A stretch of 64,000 bases of DNA, from assembly GCA_000244995.1 (NCBI GenBank), contig CM001438.1, positions 984,921 to 1,048,920 on the forward strand, read 5' to 3'. The notes under the pieces are model-generated. The model worked only from the letters and a program-made list of their open reading frames with translations, ran no database searches and was not told the DNA's origin. The DNA comes from Burkholderiales bacterium JOSHI_001. Lineage in GTDB: Bacteria > Pseudomonadota > Gammaproteobacteria > Burkholderiales > Burkholderiaceae_C. A program made the position numbers and the translations under genes. The number at the start of each line of letters is the position of its first letter. The first letter of the stretch is position 1. Of the stretch, positions 28,430 through 36,909 are shown piece after piece.

Positions 28430-30139
28430 ATGACCCGACCCCTGACCTTCGCGGCCCTGTGCCTGGCGCTGGTGCTGGCCGCGCCAGCCCGTGCCGACGA
28501 ACGCAGCGACCTGCAGCAGCTGCGCGCCACCACGCTGGCCCTGATCGACGCCCTGGTGCAGCAGGGCCTGCTGACCCGCGAACGCGCCGACGCCATCGTG
28601 CGCCAGGCCCAGGCCGCCCCGGCGCTGGCAACGGCCCCGGCGGGCGCCGCGTCGTCCGCGGGCTGGGGCGCGCCGCTGCCCGCCGTGGCGTCCGGCGTGG
28701 TGCGGGTGCCCTATGTCAGCGAGACCTTGCGGGCGCAGCTGCGCGAGGAGATCAAGAACGAGGTGCTGTCTACCGCGCGCGAGGAGCGCTGGGCCGACCC
28801 GCGTGCGCTGCCCGACTGGGTGCGCGGCATCAGCTTCGAAGGCGACGTGCGGGTGCGGGCCCAGGCCGAGCGCCTGCCGAACGCGCAGTACGCGCCCGGC
28901 GTCACCGACCCCTGCGACACCAGCGGCGGCAACCTGCCGGCGGAGTGCTTCCGGGCCCAGGTCAATTCGCCGGCCTGGGGGCCGGACCTGCTGAACAACA
29001 CCGCCGACCGCGGCCGCTTCACGCTGCGCGCACGCCTGGGGATCAACGCCAAGGTGTCGGACGACACCAGCCTGGGCTTGCGCTTGACGACCGGCAGCAC
29101 CAGCGGCCCCAGCTCGTCGTCGCAGACCCTGGGCACGCACTTCAACAAGGCCGGCGTGGTGCTGGACCGTGCCTTCGTGCGCTGGGAACCGCGCTACGAC
29201 CTGCGGCTGCTGGCCGGGCGCATGGCCAACCCCTTCTTCGGCAGCGACCTGCTGTGGCCCGACGACCTGTCCTTCGACGGCCTGGCGGCGCAGACCGAGC
29301 AGAACCTGGCGCCCGGGCTGTATGCCTTCGCCACCGCGGGCGTGTTCCCGCTGGAGGAGTTCAACGTCGACCAGCGCGACAAGTGGCTGTACGGCCTGCA
29401 GGTGGGCGCCAATTGGGCCCTGGGTCCCAGCACTGAATTGCGCCTGGGCGCGGCGGTGTACGACTTCTCGCGCATCGAAGGCGTGCGCGAGACCGGCCTG
29501 GTGCCGGGGGCGGCCCGCGCCGGCACCGTGCCCTTCCAGACGTCGCAATACCCCGCCAGCGTGCGCCTGAAGGGCAACACCCTGATCAACCTGAACAACC
29601 CGGACGACCCCAATGCGTCCACCAGCCCGGTGTGGGGCCTGGCGTCGCGCTTCCGGCCCTTCAACCTGACGGCGGTGCTGGCGCTGCGCCAGTTCAACCC
29701 CTTCGAGCTGAGCCTGGGGCTGGACCTGGTAAAGAACACCGGCTTCGACCTGGACGACATCCGCGCCCGCGCGGGCGCGGGGACGGCGCTGGACAACGTG
29801 GCGGCCAAGACCACCGGCGTGCAGCTGAAGGCCCAGTTCGGCAAGGCGCGCCTGGCCGACAAGGGTGACTGGCAGGTGATGGCGGCGCTGCGCCAGTTCG
29901 AGCGCGACGCCTGGCCGGACGGCTTCACCGACACCACCTGGAACCTGGGCGGCACGAATTACAAGGGCTGGCAGCTGGGCGGGGCTTACGCCTTCGACCG
30001 CCGCACCACGCTGGGCCTGCGGCTGACCAGCACGCGCAACCTGGACGACGGCTTCCGCTTTGCCAATGGCGTGACCGACCTGCGCAACGCACCGATGAAG
30101 ATCGACGTGATCCAGATGGACCTGAACACCCGCTTTTGA
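28430..30139 (+). CDS. Putative outer-membrane porin (Porin_5-like)
   Basis: A 569-residue protein with a signal peptide (residues 1-22, APARA). Residues 25-60 form a short helical region (LQQLRATTLALIDALVQQGLL). A second helical stretch leads to a long beta-barrel domain from about residue 135 with alternating strands (GRFTLRARLGINAKVSDDTS, LRLLAGRMANPFF). It ends IDVIQMDLNTRF with a terminal Phe, as barrels inserted by BamA do. The pattern agrees with the 'putative porin' family often seen next to ExbB/ExbD/TonB genes. It lies in the adhesin cluster 49 bp after the tonB-like gene. A TonB-gated conduit is conceivable, but no plug domain or TonB box is recognisable. Confidence 0.75.
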   Translation: MTRPLTFAALCLALVLAAPARADERSDLQQLRATTLALIDALVQQGLLTRERADAIVRQAQAAPALATAPAGAASSAGWGAPLPAVASGVVRVPYVSETLRAQLREEIKNEVLSTAREERWADPRALPDWVRGISFEGDVRVRAQAERLPNAQYAPGVTDPCDTSGGNLPAECFRAQVNSPAWGPDLLNNTADRGRFTLRARLGINAKVSDDTSLGLRLTTGSTSGPSSSSQTLGTHFNKAGVVLDRAFVRWEPRYDLRLLAGRMANPFFGSDLLWPDDLSFDGLAAQTEQNLAPGLYAFATAGVFPLEEFNVDQRDKWLYGLQVGANWALGPSTELRLGAAVYDFSRIEGVRETGLVPGAARAGTVPFQTSQYPASVRLKGNTLINLNNPDDPNASTSPVWGLASRFRPFNLTAVLALRQFNPFELSLGLDLVKNTGFDLDDIRARAGAGTALDNVAAKTTGVQLKAQFGKARLADKGDWQVMAALRQFERDAWPDGFTDTTWNLGGTNYKGWQLGGAYAFDRRTTLGLRLTSTRNLDDGFRFANGVTDLRNAPMKIDVIQMDLNTRF

Positions 30140-30162
30140 CACCGGGTCTGGGGAGTGCACAC

Positions 30163-30888
30163 ATGAACAAGCATGGCATAGCGCCCACCCGGCTGGGTCC
30201 GGGCTGGGAACGGCTGTGGGTCCTGGTCCTGTGCCTGGCCACGGGTGTCGCGCTGGCGCAGGACAAGGGGGTCTCGCGGGAGCGCGAGCAGCTGCGCCGG
30301 TCCCAGGCTGCCCTGAAACAGGCCCAGGCCCAGCAGGAGGCGCTGGCCGGCGAGAAGGCCGCGCTCGAGCAGGAGCGCAACCAGTTCAAGGGTGCGCTGG
30401 AACAGGCCAGCGCCCAGGCCCGCGCGGGCAGCGCCGAAGTCCAGCGCTTGCGCAGCGACGGCAACAGGCTGCGCGCGGACGCCGAGCGCACGCGCCAGGA
30501 CCTGGCGGCCGAGAAGGCCCGTGGCCAGCAGTTGCAAAGCCAGCTGGACCAGGCCCAGGCGCTGCTGCAGCAGGCCCGCAGCGCGCACGAAGCCATGCAG
30601 TTGCAGTTGCGCGAGGCCCGCCGAGAAAGCGCCGAACGCGTCCAGGCCAACACCACGCTGACCGCGCTGCTGGAGCGCGCCACGCAGGCCCTGGCCGCCG
30701 CCGAGACCCGGAACCGGCAGATGCACGCGGCCGGCCTGGCCGCGCTGGAACGCTACCGCAGCAAAAGCGAGTCAGACCTGCGGGCGCAGAACGAGCCCTT
30801 CCTGGGCCTGACCGCGGTGCAGATCGAGAACCAGGCCGAAGAACTGCGCAGCGAACTGGACAAGCACCGCTGGGTCAAGGCTCAGTAG
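30163..30888 (+). CDS. Periplasmic coiled-coil protein of the adhesin cluster
   Basis: A 241-residue protein with a signal peptide (residues 1-33, ending VALAQ) and an almost unbroken predicted coiled coil from about 38 to 200. The coiled coil is rich in Ala, Gln, Glu and Arg with heptads such as LEQERNQFKGALEQA. The non-coiled C-terminus contains NEPFLGLTAVQIENQAEELR. No enzymatic motif is present. ATG at 30163 is preceded by GGGGAG. Its position at the end of the TpsB-TpsA-ExbBD-TonB-porin series suggests a periplasmic strut or chaperone for that system. The stop overlaps the end of the convergent glycosyltransferase gene by 7 bp. Confidence 0.75.
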   Translation: MNKHGIAPTRLGPGWERLWVLVLCLATGVALAQDKGVSREREQLRRSQAALKQAQAQQEALAGEKAALEQERNQFKGALEQASAQARAGSAEVQRLRSDGNRLRADAERTRQDLAAEKARGQQLQSQLDQAQALLQQARSAHEAMQLQLREARRESAERVQANTTLTALLERATQALAAAETRNRQMHAAGLAALERYRSKSESDLRAQNEPFLGLTAVQIENQAEELRSELDKHRWVKAQ

Positions 30889-31838
30889 CCGAAACGGGCC
30901 TTGCGTGCGCGCTGTTCGATCTGTCGCGCGGCGTAGTCGATGCCGCTGAAGGCCGCGTAGTCCTGCAGGCTGCGCTGCCTGCCCAGGCCATAGGCCCCCA
31001 GATCGGCCCCGTCCCACAACAACGCCCGCAGGCGTTGTTGGGCGGCCCCGTCCAGTTCGGCCGACCGCACCGCGCGCTGCTCGTCCAGCTCGGATTGCCA
31101 GTGCATCGGGCGGGGCAGGGCGTCCACCTGCACGTATTGATGCAACAGGGGCATGTCGGGTACATGGAACAGGTCCCAGCCGCGCGTCCAGGCGCGCAGC
31201 GCCAGCGACTGCTCCTCGCCGTGGAAATACAGGAAGGGGTCGTAGGGCACTTCGTTGACCAGGCCACCCGGCGCGAACAGGCAGCCCGCGGCGACATGGA
31301 AGGCGGGCACCGGCTCGCGGCTGGACACCGGCACGCCCTCGAACATCAGCACCGGGTGGTCGGCGACGAAGTCGCTGTCCATGCGCACCACATGGGCCAG
31401 CACCTCGCGCGTGACCACAGTGGGCACGGGCTGGCCGTCCACGATGTTGAAGGGGTTGGGGTAACAGCTCAGGATGCTGCGCGGGTTCAGCGCCCGGCAG
31501 TGGTGGCCCCAGTGCAGGAGGCGTTCGTCCCAGCCGGGTTCGAAGCAGGTGTGCGAGTCCACCTGCAGGTACCAGGGCTCGCCCTGGTGCAGGCCCATGG
31601 CCAGCGCGCGGGCGAAGCAGGGGCCACGTGCGTCCCGGGGGTGCAGGTGCACGCGCCGGACCTGGTGGGCCTGGGCCTGCGCGGGCAGGGCCCAGCCCGC
31701 TTCCGGTGGTGACTGGTCCACCACGCCGAAACGCAGGCGCTGCGGGTGGCGCGCCTGCGACAACGCGCTGTCCAGCGTGAAGCCCAGCAGGGGATCGCAG
31801 TACGAGGCCACGCTGACAAAGATGCGCTCGTCGCTCAT
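30882..31838 (-). CDS. GlcNAc-type glycosyltransferase
   Basis: A 318-residue cytoplasmic protein without signal peptide. It begins IFVSVASYCDPLLGFTLDSA, the nucleotide-sugar-binding start typical of the 'Glycosyltransferase (GlcNAc)' family related to Skp1 GlcNAc-transferase. Around residue 90 it has WYLQVDSHTCF, where DSH corresponds to the DxD-like metal/sugar site. FEPGWDERLL and the later GCLFAPGGLVNEVPYDPFLYFHGEE (cited in parts) are also conserved in that family. It lies convergent to the adhesin cluster. It could modify the Thr/Ser-rich stalk of the adhesin or a cell-surface polysaccharide; neither is shown by the sequence. Confidence 0.75.
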   Translation of the reverse strand: MSDERIFVSVASYCDPLLGFTLDSALSQARHPQRLRFGVVDQSPPEAGWALPAQAQAHQVRRVHLHPRDARGPCFARALAMGLHQGEPWYLQVDSHTCFEPGWDERLLHWGHHCRALNPRSILSCYPNPFNIVDGQPVPTVVTREVLAHVVRMDSDFVADHPVLMFEGVPVSSREPVPAFHVAAGCLFAPGGLVNEVPYDPFLYFHGEEQSLALRAWTRGWDLFHVPDMPLLHQYVQVDALPRPMHWQSELDEQRAVRSAELDGAAQQRLRALLWDGADLGAYGLGRQRSLQDYAAFSGIDYAARQIEQRARKARFGY

Positions 31839-32006
31839 GGTCGGGTGCCCGCAGCCTAGGGCGGCACGGTGACCGCGATGTGTCAGCGGCGGCTGGCGTG
31901 ATGCGCAAGCACCACGCGCGGCGGTGCCGCCGACGCGCTGCTGTCACGTTGCGCCACTACCGTGACTGGCCATCGAGCCATTGCCCGAAAACCAAGGAGC
32001 CCCGTC

Positions 32007-32600
32007 ATGTCCAAACGCCTTGTCAGCCCTGCCCGCGCCCTGTGGCTGGGCCTGTGCCTGCTGCCTGCCCTGGCCAGTGCCCAGTCCACCCCCTTGCTCA
32101 GCCCGAGCGGCGACTGGTCCGAGTTCGATGTGGACGAATTGCTGGCGCCCGCCGATGCCCCGCTGGGCTGGATCGCGCTGGACGGCTCGCCGCTGATGTT
32201 CAGCTTCACTTTGGTGGGCGAGGCCGTGCTGCGGGTGGTGGATGCCGGCTTGCCCGGCGACACCTTCCGGGTCCTGGTCAACGGCGCGGCGCAAGACACC
32301 AGCGCGGTGCCCGCCACCGACTACGCCAGCGCCATCAACGCCAACATCGGCACCGATTTCGCTGCCGCCTGGGCCGATGGCGGCCAGCACTTCAGCCGCC
32401 TGGCGCTGACGCTGGGCCCGGGCAGCTACGCCGTGTCGGGCCTGCTGGTCCAGAGCGTCGGCCTGGACGGCCTGCCCCTGAACGCCACCGTGGGCGCCGT
32501 GTCGCTGACCCCGGTGCCCGAACCCGCCAGCGTGGCCACGCTGCTGACCGGGTTGCTGCTGATCACCACCGTGCTGCGCGGCCGAGGCCGCCGCAAGTGA
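32007..32600 (+). CDS. Small PEP-CTERM sorting domain protein
   Basis: A 197-residue exported protein with a signal peptide (residues 1-23, ending LASA) and a short beta-rich domain (SPSGDWSEFDVDELLAP; FRVLVNGAAQDTS). The C-terminal signal VPEPASVATLLTGLLLITTV is followed by a strongly basic tail (RGRGRR). AAGGAG lies 9 bp before the ATG. It sits 44 bp upstream of the 5'-nucleotidase gene and may share its transcript. No ligand can be named. A CTGTCAC half-site resembling a Pho-box unit lies about 60 bp upstream. Confidence 0.87.
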   Translation: MSKRLVSPARALWLGLCLLPALASAQSTPLLSPSGDWSEFDVDELLAPADAPLGWIALDGSPLMFSFTLVGEAVLRVVDAGLPGDTFRVLVNGAAQDTSAVPATDYASAINANIGTDFAAAWADGGQHFSRLALTLGPGSYAVSGLLVQSVGLDGLPLNATVGAVSLTPVPEPASVATLLTGLLLITTVLRGRGRRK

Positions 32601-32644
32601 CGCGCCCGCACATGCCCCTTCCCACACGCCCAAGGAACCCCACC

Positions 32645-34561
32645 ATGCGAACCCTCGCACTTGCCGCATCGCTGCTGTTGGCGTCGGGCCTGGCCGGCGC
32701 GGTCACCGCCGCTGCGCCCGCTCCCTTCACCGTGAAGGTCATCGGCTTCAACGACTTCCACGGCAACCTGGCCTCACCGGGCAGCTTCGGTGTGAACACC
32801 GGGGTGCCGGTGGCGTCCCGCCCGGCGGTGGGTGGCGCCGAATTCCTGGGCGCCCACATCGCAAGGCTGAAGGCGGCCAACCCGCTGAACGTGGTGGTGG
32901 GCGCGGGTGACTTCATCGGCGCGTCGCCGCTGGTCAGCGCTCTGTTCTTCGACGAACCCACGGTGGAGGCGATGAACCGCATCGGCCTGGAGTTCAACGC
33001 CGTGGGCAACCACGAGTTCGACAAGGGCGCGGCGGAACTGCTGCGACTGCAGAACGGCGGCTGCAAGCTGGTTGATGGTGTGGTGGACCCCAACAGCTGC
33101 CGCGGCGCGGCGGCCGGCACACCGGTGCCTTTTGAAGGAGCGAAGTTCAAGTGGCTGTCGGCCAACGTCTACAGCACGGCCACCGGCCGCCCGCTGCTGG
33201 CGCCCTACGGCGTGAAAAGCTTCAACGGCGTGAAGGTGGCCTTCATCGGCATGACCTTCAAGGCCACGCCCACGGTGGTGACGCCCACTGGCGTGGCGGG
33301 TCTGGCGTTCCGCGACGAGGCCGATACCGTGAACGCGCTGGTGCCGCGCCTGCGCGCGCAGGGCATCGAGTCCATCGTGGTGCTGGTGCACCAGGGCGGC
33401 TTCCAGAGCGCGGGCCTGTCGGACATCAATGGCTGCGACGGCAACCTGGCGGGCTCGGAGATCGCCCAGGTGGTGAGCCGCCTGCACGACGCGGTGGACC
33501 TGGTGGTCAGCGGCCACACCCACGCCGCCTACAACTGTTCGGCCAACACCGTGAACGCCAGCGCCGCGGGCAGCACGGCGCGGCCCACCGGCCTGCCGAA
33601 CGCCAGCGGCCGGCTGATCCCGGTCACCAGCGCCAGTGCCTTCGGTCGTGTCATCACCGACATCGACCTGACCCTGGACCCGGTCACCCGCGACGTGGTC
33701 GCGGTGGCGCCCACCAACCGCCTGGTGGACCGCAGCGACAGCGGCGTGTCGCCCAGCCCGGTGCTGCAGACCTTGGTGAACGGCTACCAGGGCCAGGTGA
33801 GCCCGATCGCCAACCAGGTGATCGGCGCCATCGCCACCGACCTGCCCAGCAGCGCGGTGGACAACGCCTGCAACATGCCCGCCGGTGACCTGATCGCCGA
33901 CGCGCAGCTGGCCGCCACCCAGCCCGCCACCTTCGGCGGGGCCCAGATCGCCTTCATGAACCGTGGCGGCGTGCGCAACCCGGGCTTTGCCTTCGCCGGC
34001 AGCGCGGTGGGTGAAGGACCGGGCAACGTCACCTACGGCGAAGCCTTCACGGTGCAGCCCTTCGGCAACAGCCTGGTCACGCTGACGCTGACCACGCAGC
34101 AGATCAAGAACGCGCTGGAAGAGCAGTTCGCAGGCTGCCGTGGGCAGGGCGCCGGCACCACGCGCATCATGATCCCCAGCCGCGGCTTCAGCTACACCTG
34201 GGACGGTGCCCAGGCCTGCGATGCCCGGGTGCGCAACGTGACCCTCAGCACCAGCACGGGCGTGCAGACGCTGGTGGATGCCGCCGGCACGGTGGTGGAT
34301 CCCGCCCGCACCTGGCGGGTGACGGTGAACAACTTCATGGCCACGGGCGGTGACGGCTTTTCCACCTTCACCCAAGGCGCGAATGCCCTGGGCGGCGCCC
34401 AGGACATTGACGCGCTGGTGGCCTTCCTGGCCGGCTTCAAGGCGCCGCAGCCGGCCTACGACCGCCACGACCCGGCCTTCGGACCGACGCCGCGCATCCT
34501 GCGGACCGGTGCGCCTGCCGGGTCCACCACCTGCCCGGGTGGCGGCATCACCAACCCGTGA
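32645..34561 (+). CDS. Exported 5'-nucleotidase (UshA/CpdB-type metallophosphoesterase)
   Basis: A 638-residue protein with a signal peptide (1-25). The N-terminal calcineurin-like domain has all metal-binding motifs: GFNDFHGN, GDFIGASP, GNHEFDKG, and SGHTHAAY around residue 295. The C-terminal 5'-nucleotidase domain (about 380-600) includes GDLIADAQL and NNFMATGGDGFSTF, which bind the nucleotide base and ribose in UshA. It would act in the periplasm or outside to release phosphate from nucleotides or related esters. UshA is about 550 residues; the extra length is in inserts with Cys pairs, common in secreted versions. The following gene starts with a 4-bp overlap. It fits the phosphorus-scavenging theme of the region. 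Confidence 0.88.
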   Translation: MRTLALAASLLLASGLAGAVTAAAPAPFTVKVIGFNDFHGNLASPGSFGVNTGVPVASRPAVGGAEFLGAHIARLKAANPLNVVVGAGDFIGASPLVSALFFDEPTVEAMNRIGLEFNAVGNHEFDKGAAELLRLQNGGCKLVDGVVDPNSCRGAAAGTPVPFEGAKFKWLSANVYSTATGRPLLAPYGVKSFNGVKVAFIGMTFKATPTVVTPTGVAGLAFRDEADTVNALVPRLRAQGIESIVVLVHQGGFQSAGLSDINGCDGNLAGSEIAQVVSRLHDAVDLVVSGHTHAAYNCSANTVNASAAGSTARPTGLPNASGRLIPVTSASAFGRVITDIDLTLDPVTRDVVAVAPTNRLVDRSDSGVSPSPVLQTLVNGYQGQVSPIANQVIGAIATDLPSSAVDNACNMPAGDLIADAQLAATQPATFGGAQIAFMNRGGVRNPGFAFAGSAVGEGPGNVTYGEAFTVQPFGNSLVTLTLTTQQIKNALEEQFAGCRGQGAGTTRIMIPSRGFSYTWDGAQACDARVRNVTLSTSTGVQTLVDAAGTVVDPARTWRVTVNNFMATGGDGFSTFTQGANALGGAQDIDALVAFLAGFKAPQPAYDRHDPAFGPTPRILRTGAPAGSTTCPGGGITNP

Positions 34562-35718
34562 GCGAAGCAGCCCGGGCCGCGCGTCGCCGGCTGCTGCTTT
34601 TGCTAGCCGGGCTGGCGGCCCGGCCCCTGTGCGCGCAGCCGCAGTCACCCAGCGAACAGCGCCTGCAGCAGCTGATGCAGGCCCGCAGCGCCACACTGGA
34701 TGCGAGCGCCAGGCGGGAACGCCTGGACCTGCTGGCCCAGGGTGAAGCGCTGCTGGCCGCCGGGGATCTGGACGCTGCACAGGCGGCCTTCGACCGCGCG
34801 GCCCTGATGCTGCACGCCGCGGACACCGAGATCGCGCTGGTGCGCTGCTACATGCAGCGAGGTGAATACCAGCGTGCCATCTCCTTTGGCGCCCACGCCG
34901 CCGGCGCCCACCGCGAGGTGAGCGCCGCTGCGGTGCTGTACGCCTGGCTGCTGCAACGGGGCGGGCAGGGGGCTTTTGCAGCGCGCCTGCTCGACGAGGC
35001 GCTGCAATTGCGGCCTGACGACTTCCCGCTGGCCGAAGCGCGGGCGGCGCTTGACCGAAGCGCCCTGCAGGAGTCCTGGCTGGCGGGGCCCTTGCCGGTC
35101 CGGCTGGGACCGCTGGCGCTGGGGGACCGCACCGTTCCAGCGACAGCGCGCGTGGCAGGCAGCGCCACCTTGGCCGGCCCAAGCGGCCAGGTGCTGGCGC
35201 CGCTGACGGCGGTGCAGGACGCTGCAGGCCTGTGGCTGCGCGACGGCCTGGGCCGCACGACCGCCGCCCGCGTGCAGCAGCGCTGGCCCGACCTGGGCCT
35301 GGCCTTGCTGCAGGGCTTGAGCTGGGCCGGCGCCGCGGCACCGGTGTGGGTCGCCCGGGACGGCTTTCCCGGCAGCCCGGCGCATGCGCTGGAGCACCCG
35401 GCTGCGGCGTCGGCGGCACCGGGCTGGCCGCAGCTGACCCTGGGCTTCCTGGGTGGACTGCGAACCGACGAAACCCGGTCCCTGGGCATCGACCTGCCGA
35501 ACGGCCCGCACGGCGGCCCAGTGATCGATGGCCAGGGGCGGCTGCTGGGTGTGGCCATCGCACATGGAGATGGCTCGACGGGCCTGGTGCCGGCGTCGCG
35601 CTTGCGAAGCCGCCTGGACCTGGCCCTGCCGCCGACGGCAAGCACACCGTCGCGCCTGGCCCTGGCCGCGGTGTATGAACAGGCCTTGCCCCTGACCTTG
35701 CAGGTGCTGGTGGCCTGA
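34558..35718 (+). CDS. TPR plus degenerate trypsin-like protein
   Basis: A 386-residue protein. A GTG start at 34558 overlaps the 5'-nucleotidase stop (GTGA), and a signal peptide follows (residues 8-27, LLLLLAGLAARPLCAQ). Residues 55-175 form TPR-like helical pairs (LLAAGDLDAAQAAFDRA; LLDEALQLRPDDFPLAEARA). The C-terminal half (about 190-350) resembles a trypsin/HtrA-type beta barrel, ending in LPNGPHGGPVIDGQGRLLGVAI. Here the usual GxSGGP active-site loop reads GPHGGP: the Ser position is His, and no clear catalytic His/Asp pair is seen. It is probably a non-catalytic binding protein, perhaps acting on the co-translated nucleotidase. The substrate is unknown. Confidence 0.65.
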   Translation: MSEAARAARRRLLLLLAGLAARPLCAQPQSPSEQRLQQLMQARSATLDASARRERLDLLAQGEALLAAGDLDAAQAAFDRAALMLHAADTEIALVRCYMQRGEYQRAISFGAHAAGAHREVSAAAVLYAWLLQRGGQGAFAARLLDEALQLRPDDFPLAEARAALDRSALQESWLAGPLPVRLGPLALGDRTVPATARVAGSATLAGPSGQVLAPLTAVQDAAGLWLRDGLGRTTAARVQQRWPDLGLALLQGLSWAGAAAPVWVARDGFPGSPAHALEHPAAASAAPGWPQLTLGFLGGLRTDETRSLGIDLPNGPHGGPVIDGQGRLLGVAIAHGDGSTGLVPASRLRSRLDLALPPTASTPSRLALAAVYEQALPLTLQVLVA

Positions 35719-35764
35719 GCATTGCCGGTGCGGCAGGGGCCTCCTGACGCACGACAATCCACGC

Positions 35765-36775
35765 ATGGAAATCACCTACGGCTCGGACCGAAACGGCTTG
35801 TTGTGCGGTTACCGGTTTCGCCCTGGCCTCGTCGGTCAGGCCCTGGGCCTGGACGACGCCCAGCAGGGGCTGGCATCACCTGCCGCCCTCGGCCAGGACC
35901 CGGGCTTCGTGTGGCTGCACTTCAACCTCACCGACGCCGGTGCGCTGAAGTGGATGCAGACGCACCTGGAACTGGTGCCCGAGTACTACGAAGCCCTGCA
36001 CGAGGGCTCGCGCTCCACCCGGCTGGAAGACGACGGCGACACGCTGGTGGCGGTGGTCAATGACGTGGCCTATGAATTTGCCTTCGACCCGGACGAGATC
36101 GCCACGCTGTGGCTGCACGTGGGCCCGGGCCTGGTGGTCAGTGCGCGCAGCCGGCCCCTGAAATCCATCGACAGGCTGCGCGAGGCGGTGAAGAACGGCA
36201 GTTGCTTCGGTTCGTCGGTGGCCTTCCTGAACCACCTGCTGCGCGATCAGGCCGACGTGCTGGTGCGCATCGTGCGCGAGGCCACGGTGAAGGTGGACGA
36301 CATCGAGGACAAGCTGCTGGTGGGCCGGCTCACGCACAAGCGCACCGACCTCGGCCGGCTGCGGCGCGTGCTGGTACGCCTGGCGCGGCTGCTGGCGCCC
36401 GAGCCCGGCGCGTTGTTTCGGCTGCTGCGTGCACCCCCACCCTGGATCGCCAGTGCCGACCTGGACGAGATGCGCCAGTCCACCGAGGAGTTTTCGCTCG
36501 TCATCCGCGACCTGGCGGCGCTGCAGGAGCGCATCAAGTTGCTGCAGGAGGAAATTGCCGCGCAGGTGGGCGAGCAGACCAACCGCAGCGTCTTCACGCT
36601 GACCATGGTGACGGTGCTGGCCCTGCCCATCAACCTGGTGGCGGGTCTGTTCGGCATGAACGTCGGTGGCATTCCGCTGGCCGCCAACGAGCATGGCTTC
36701 CTGATCATCATGGCCGTGGTGGCCGCCTTCACCGTTCTGGCGGTGTGGCTGGCATTGCGAAACCGGCCGGACTGA
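35765..36775 (+). CDS. CorA/ZntB-family divalent metal transporter
   Basis: A 336-residue protein. A large cytoplasmic N-terminal domain (1-265) contains WLHFNLTDAGALKW and long helices. Two C-terminal membrane helices (about 275-297 and 308-330) are joined by the signature GMN (LFGMNVGGIPL). The loop after GMN lacks the MPEL motif of CorA magnesium channels and reads VGGIPL, which is the ZntB pattern, so zinc export or transport is more likely than magnesium uptake. It acts in the inner membrane as a pentamer. It is transcribed from its own gap (46 bp after the upstream gene). Confidence 0.85.
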   Translation: MEITYGSDRNGLLCGYRFRPGLVGQALGLDDAQQGLASPAALGQDPGFVWLHFNLTDAGALKWMQTHLELVPEYYEALHEGSRSTRLEDDGDTLVAVVNDVAYEFAFDPDEIATLWLHVGPGLVVSARSRPLKSIDRLREAVKNGSCFGSSVAFLNHLLRDQADVLVRIVREATVKVDDIEDKLLVGRLTHKRTDLGRLRRVLVRLARLLAPEPGALFRLLRAPPPWIASADLDEMRQSTEEFSLVIRDLAALQERIKLLQEEIAAQVGEQTNRSVFTLTMVTVLALPINLVAGLFGMNVGGIPLAANEHGFLIIMAVVAAFTVLAVWLALRNRPD

Positions 36776-36786
36776 GCGCCTTGGTC

Positions 36787-36804
36787 TGATCCGAACGGTG
36801 CATC
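36787..36804. promoter_or_regulatory. 18-bp intergenic motif, copy 2
   Basis: TGATCCGAACGGTGCATC shares its first 12 bases, and 15 of 18 overall, with the copy at 40949-40966. It lies 105 bp upstream of the PEP-CTERM gene at 36910 and just after the transporter gene stop. Confidence 0.4.
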
Positions 36805-36909
36805 CGGTGGGCATGGCGCCGGTGTGCGCATGTCACGTCGGCTCGGGATCATGCGGAAGTCGATCGAAACGACCCGACGTCTTCAACCGCATCCTGAGGA
36901 GGATCTTCC

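Noticed and set aside
31880-34561. Longer in-frame extension of the 5'-nucleotidase (893 codons).
   Set aside because: The extension reads Arg/Pro-rich sequence out of phase through the PEP-CTERM gene at 32007; the signal peptide begins at 32645.
36797-36811. A GG/GC pair at sigma-54 spacing upstream of the PEP-CTERM gene at 36910.
   Set aside because: The flanking bases do not match TGGCAC or TTGCW; the match is limited to the two dinucleotides and is expected by chance in GC-rich DNA.
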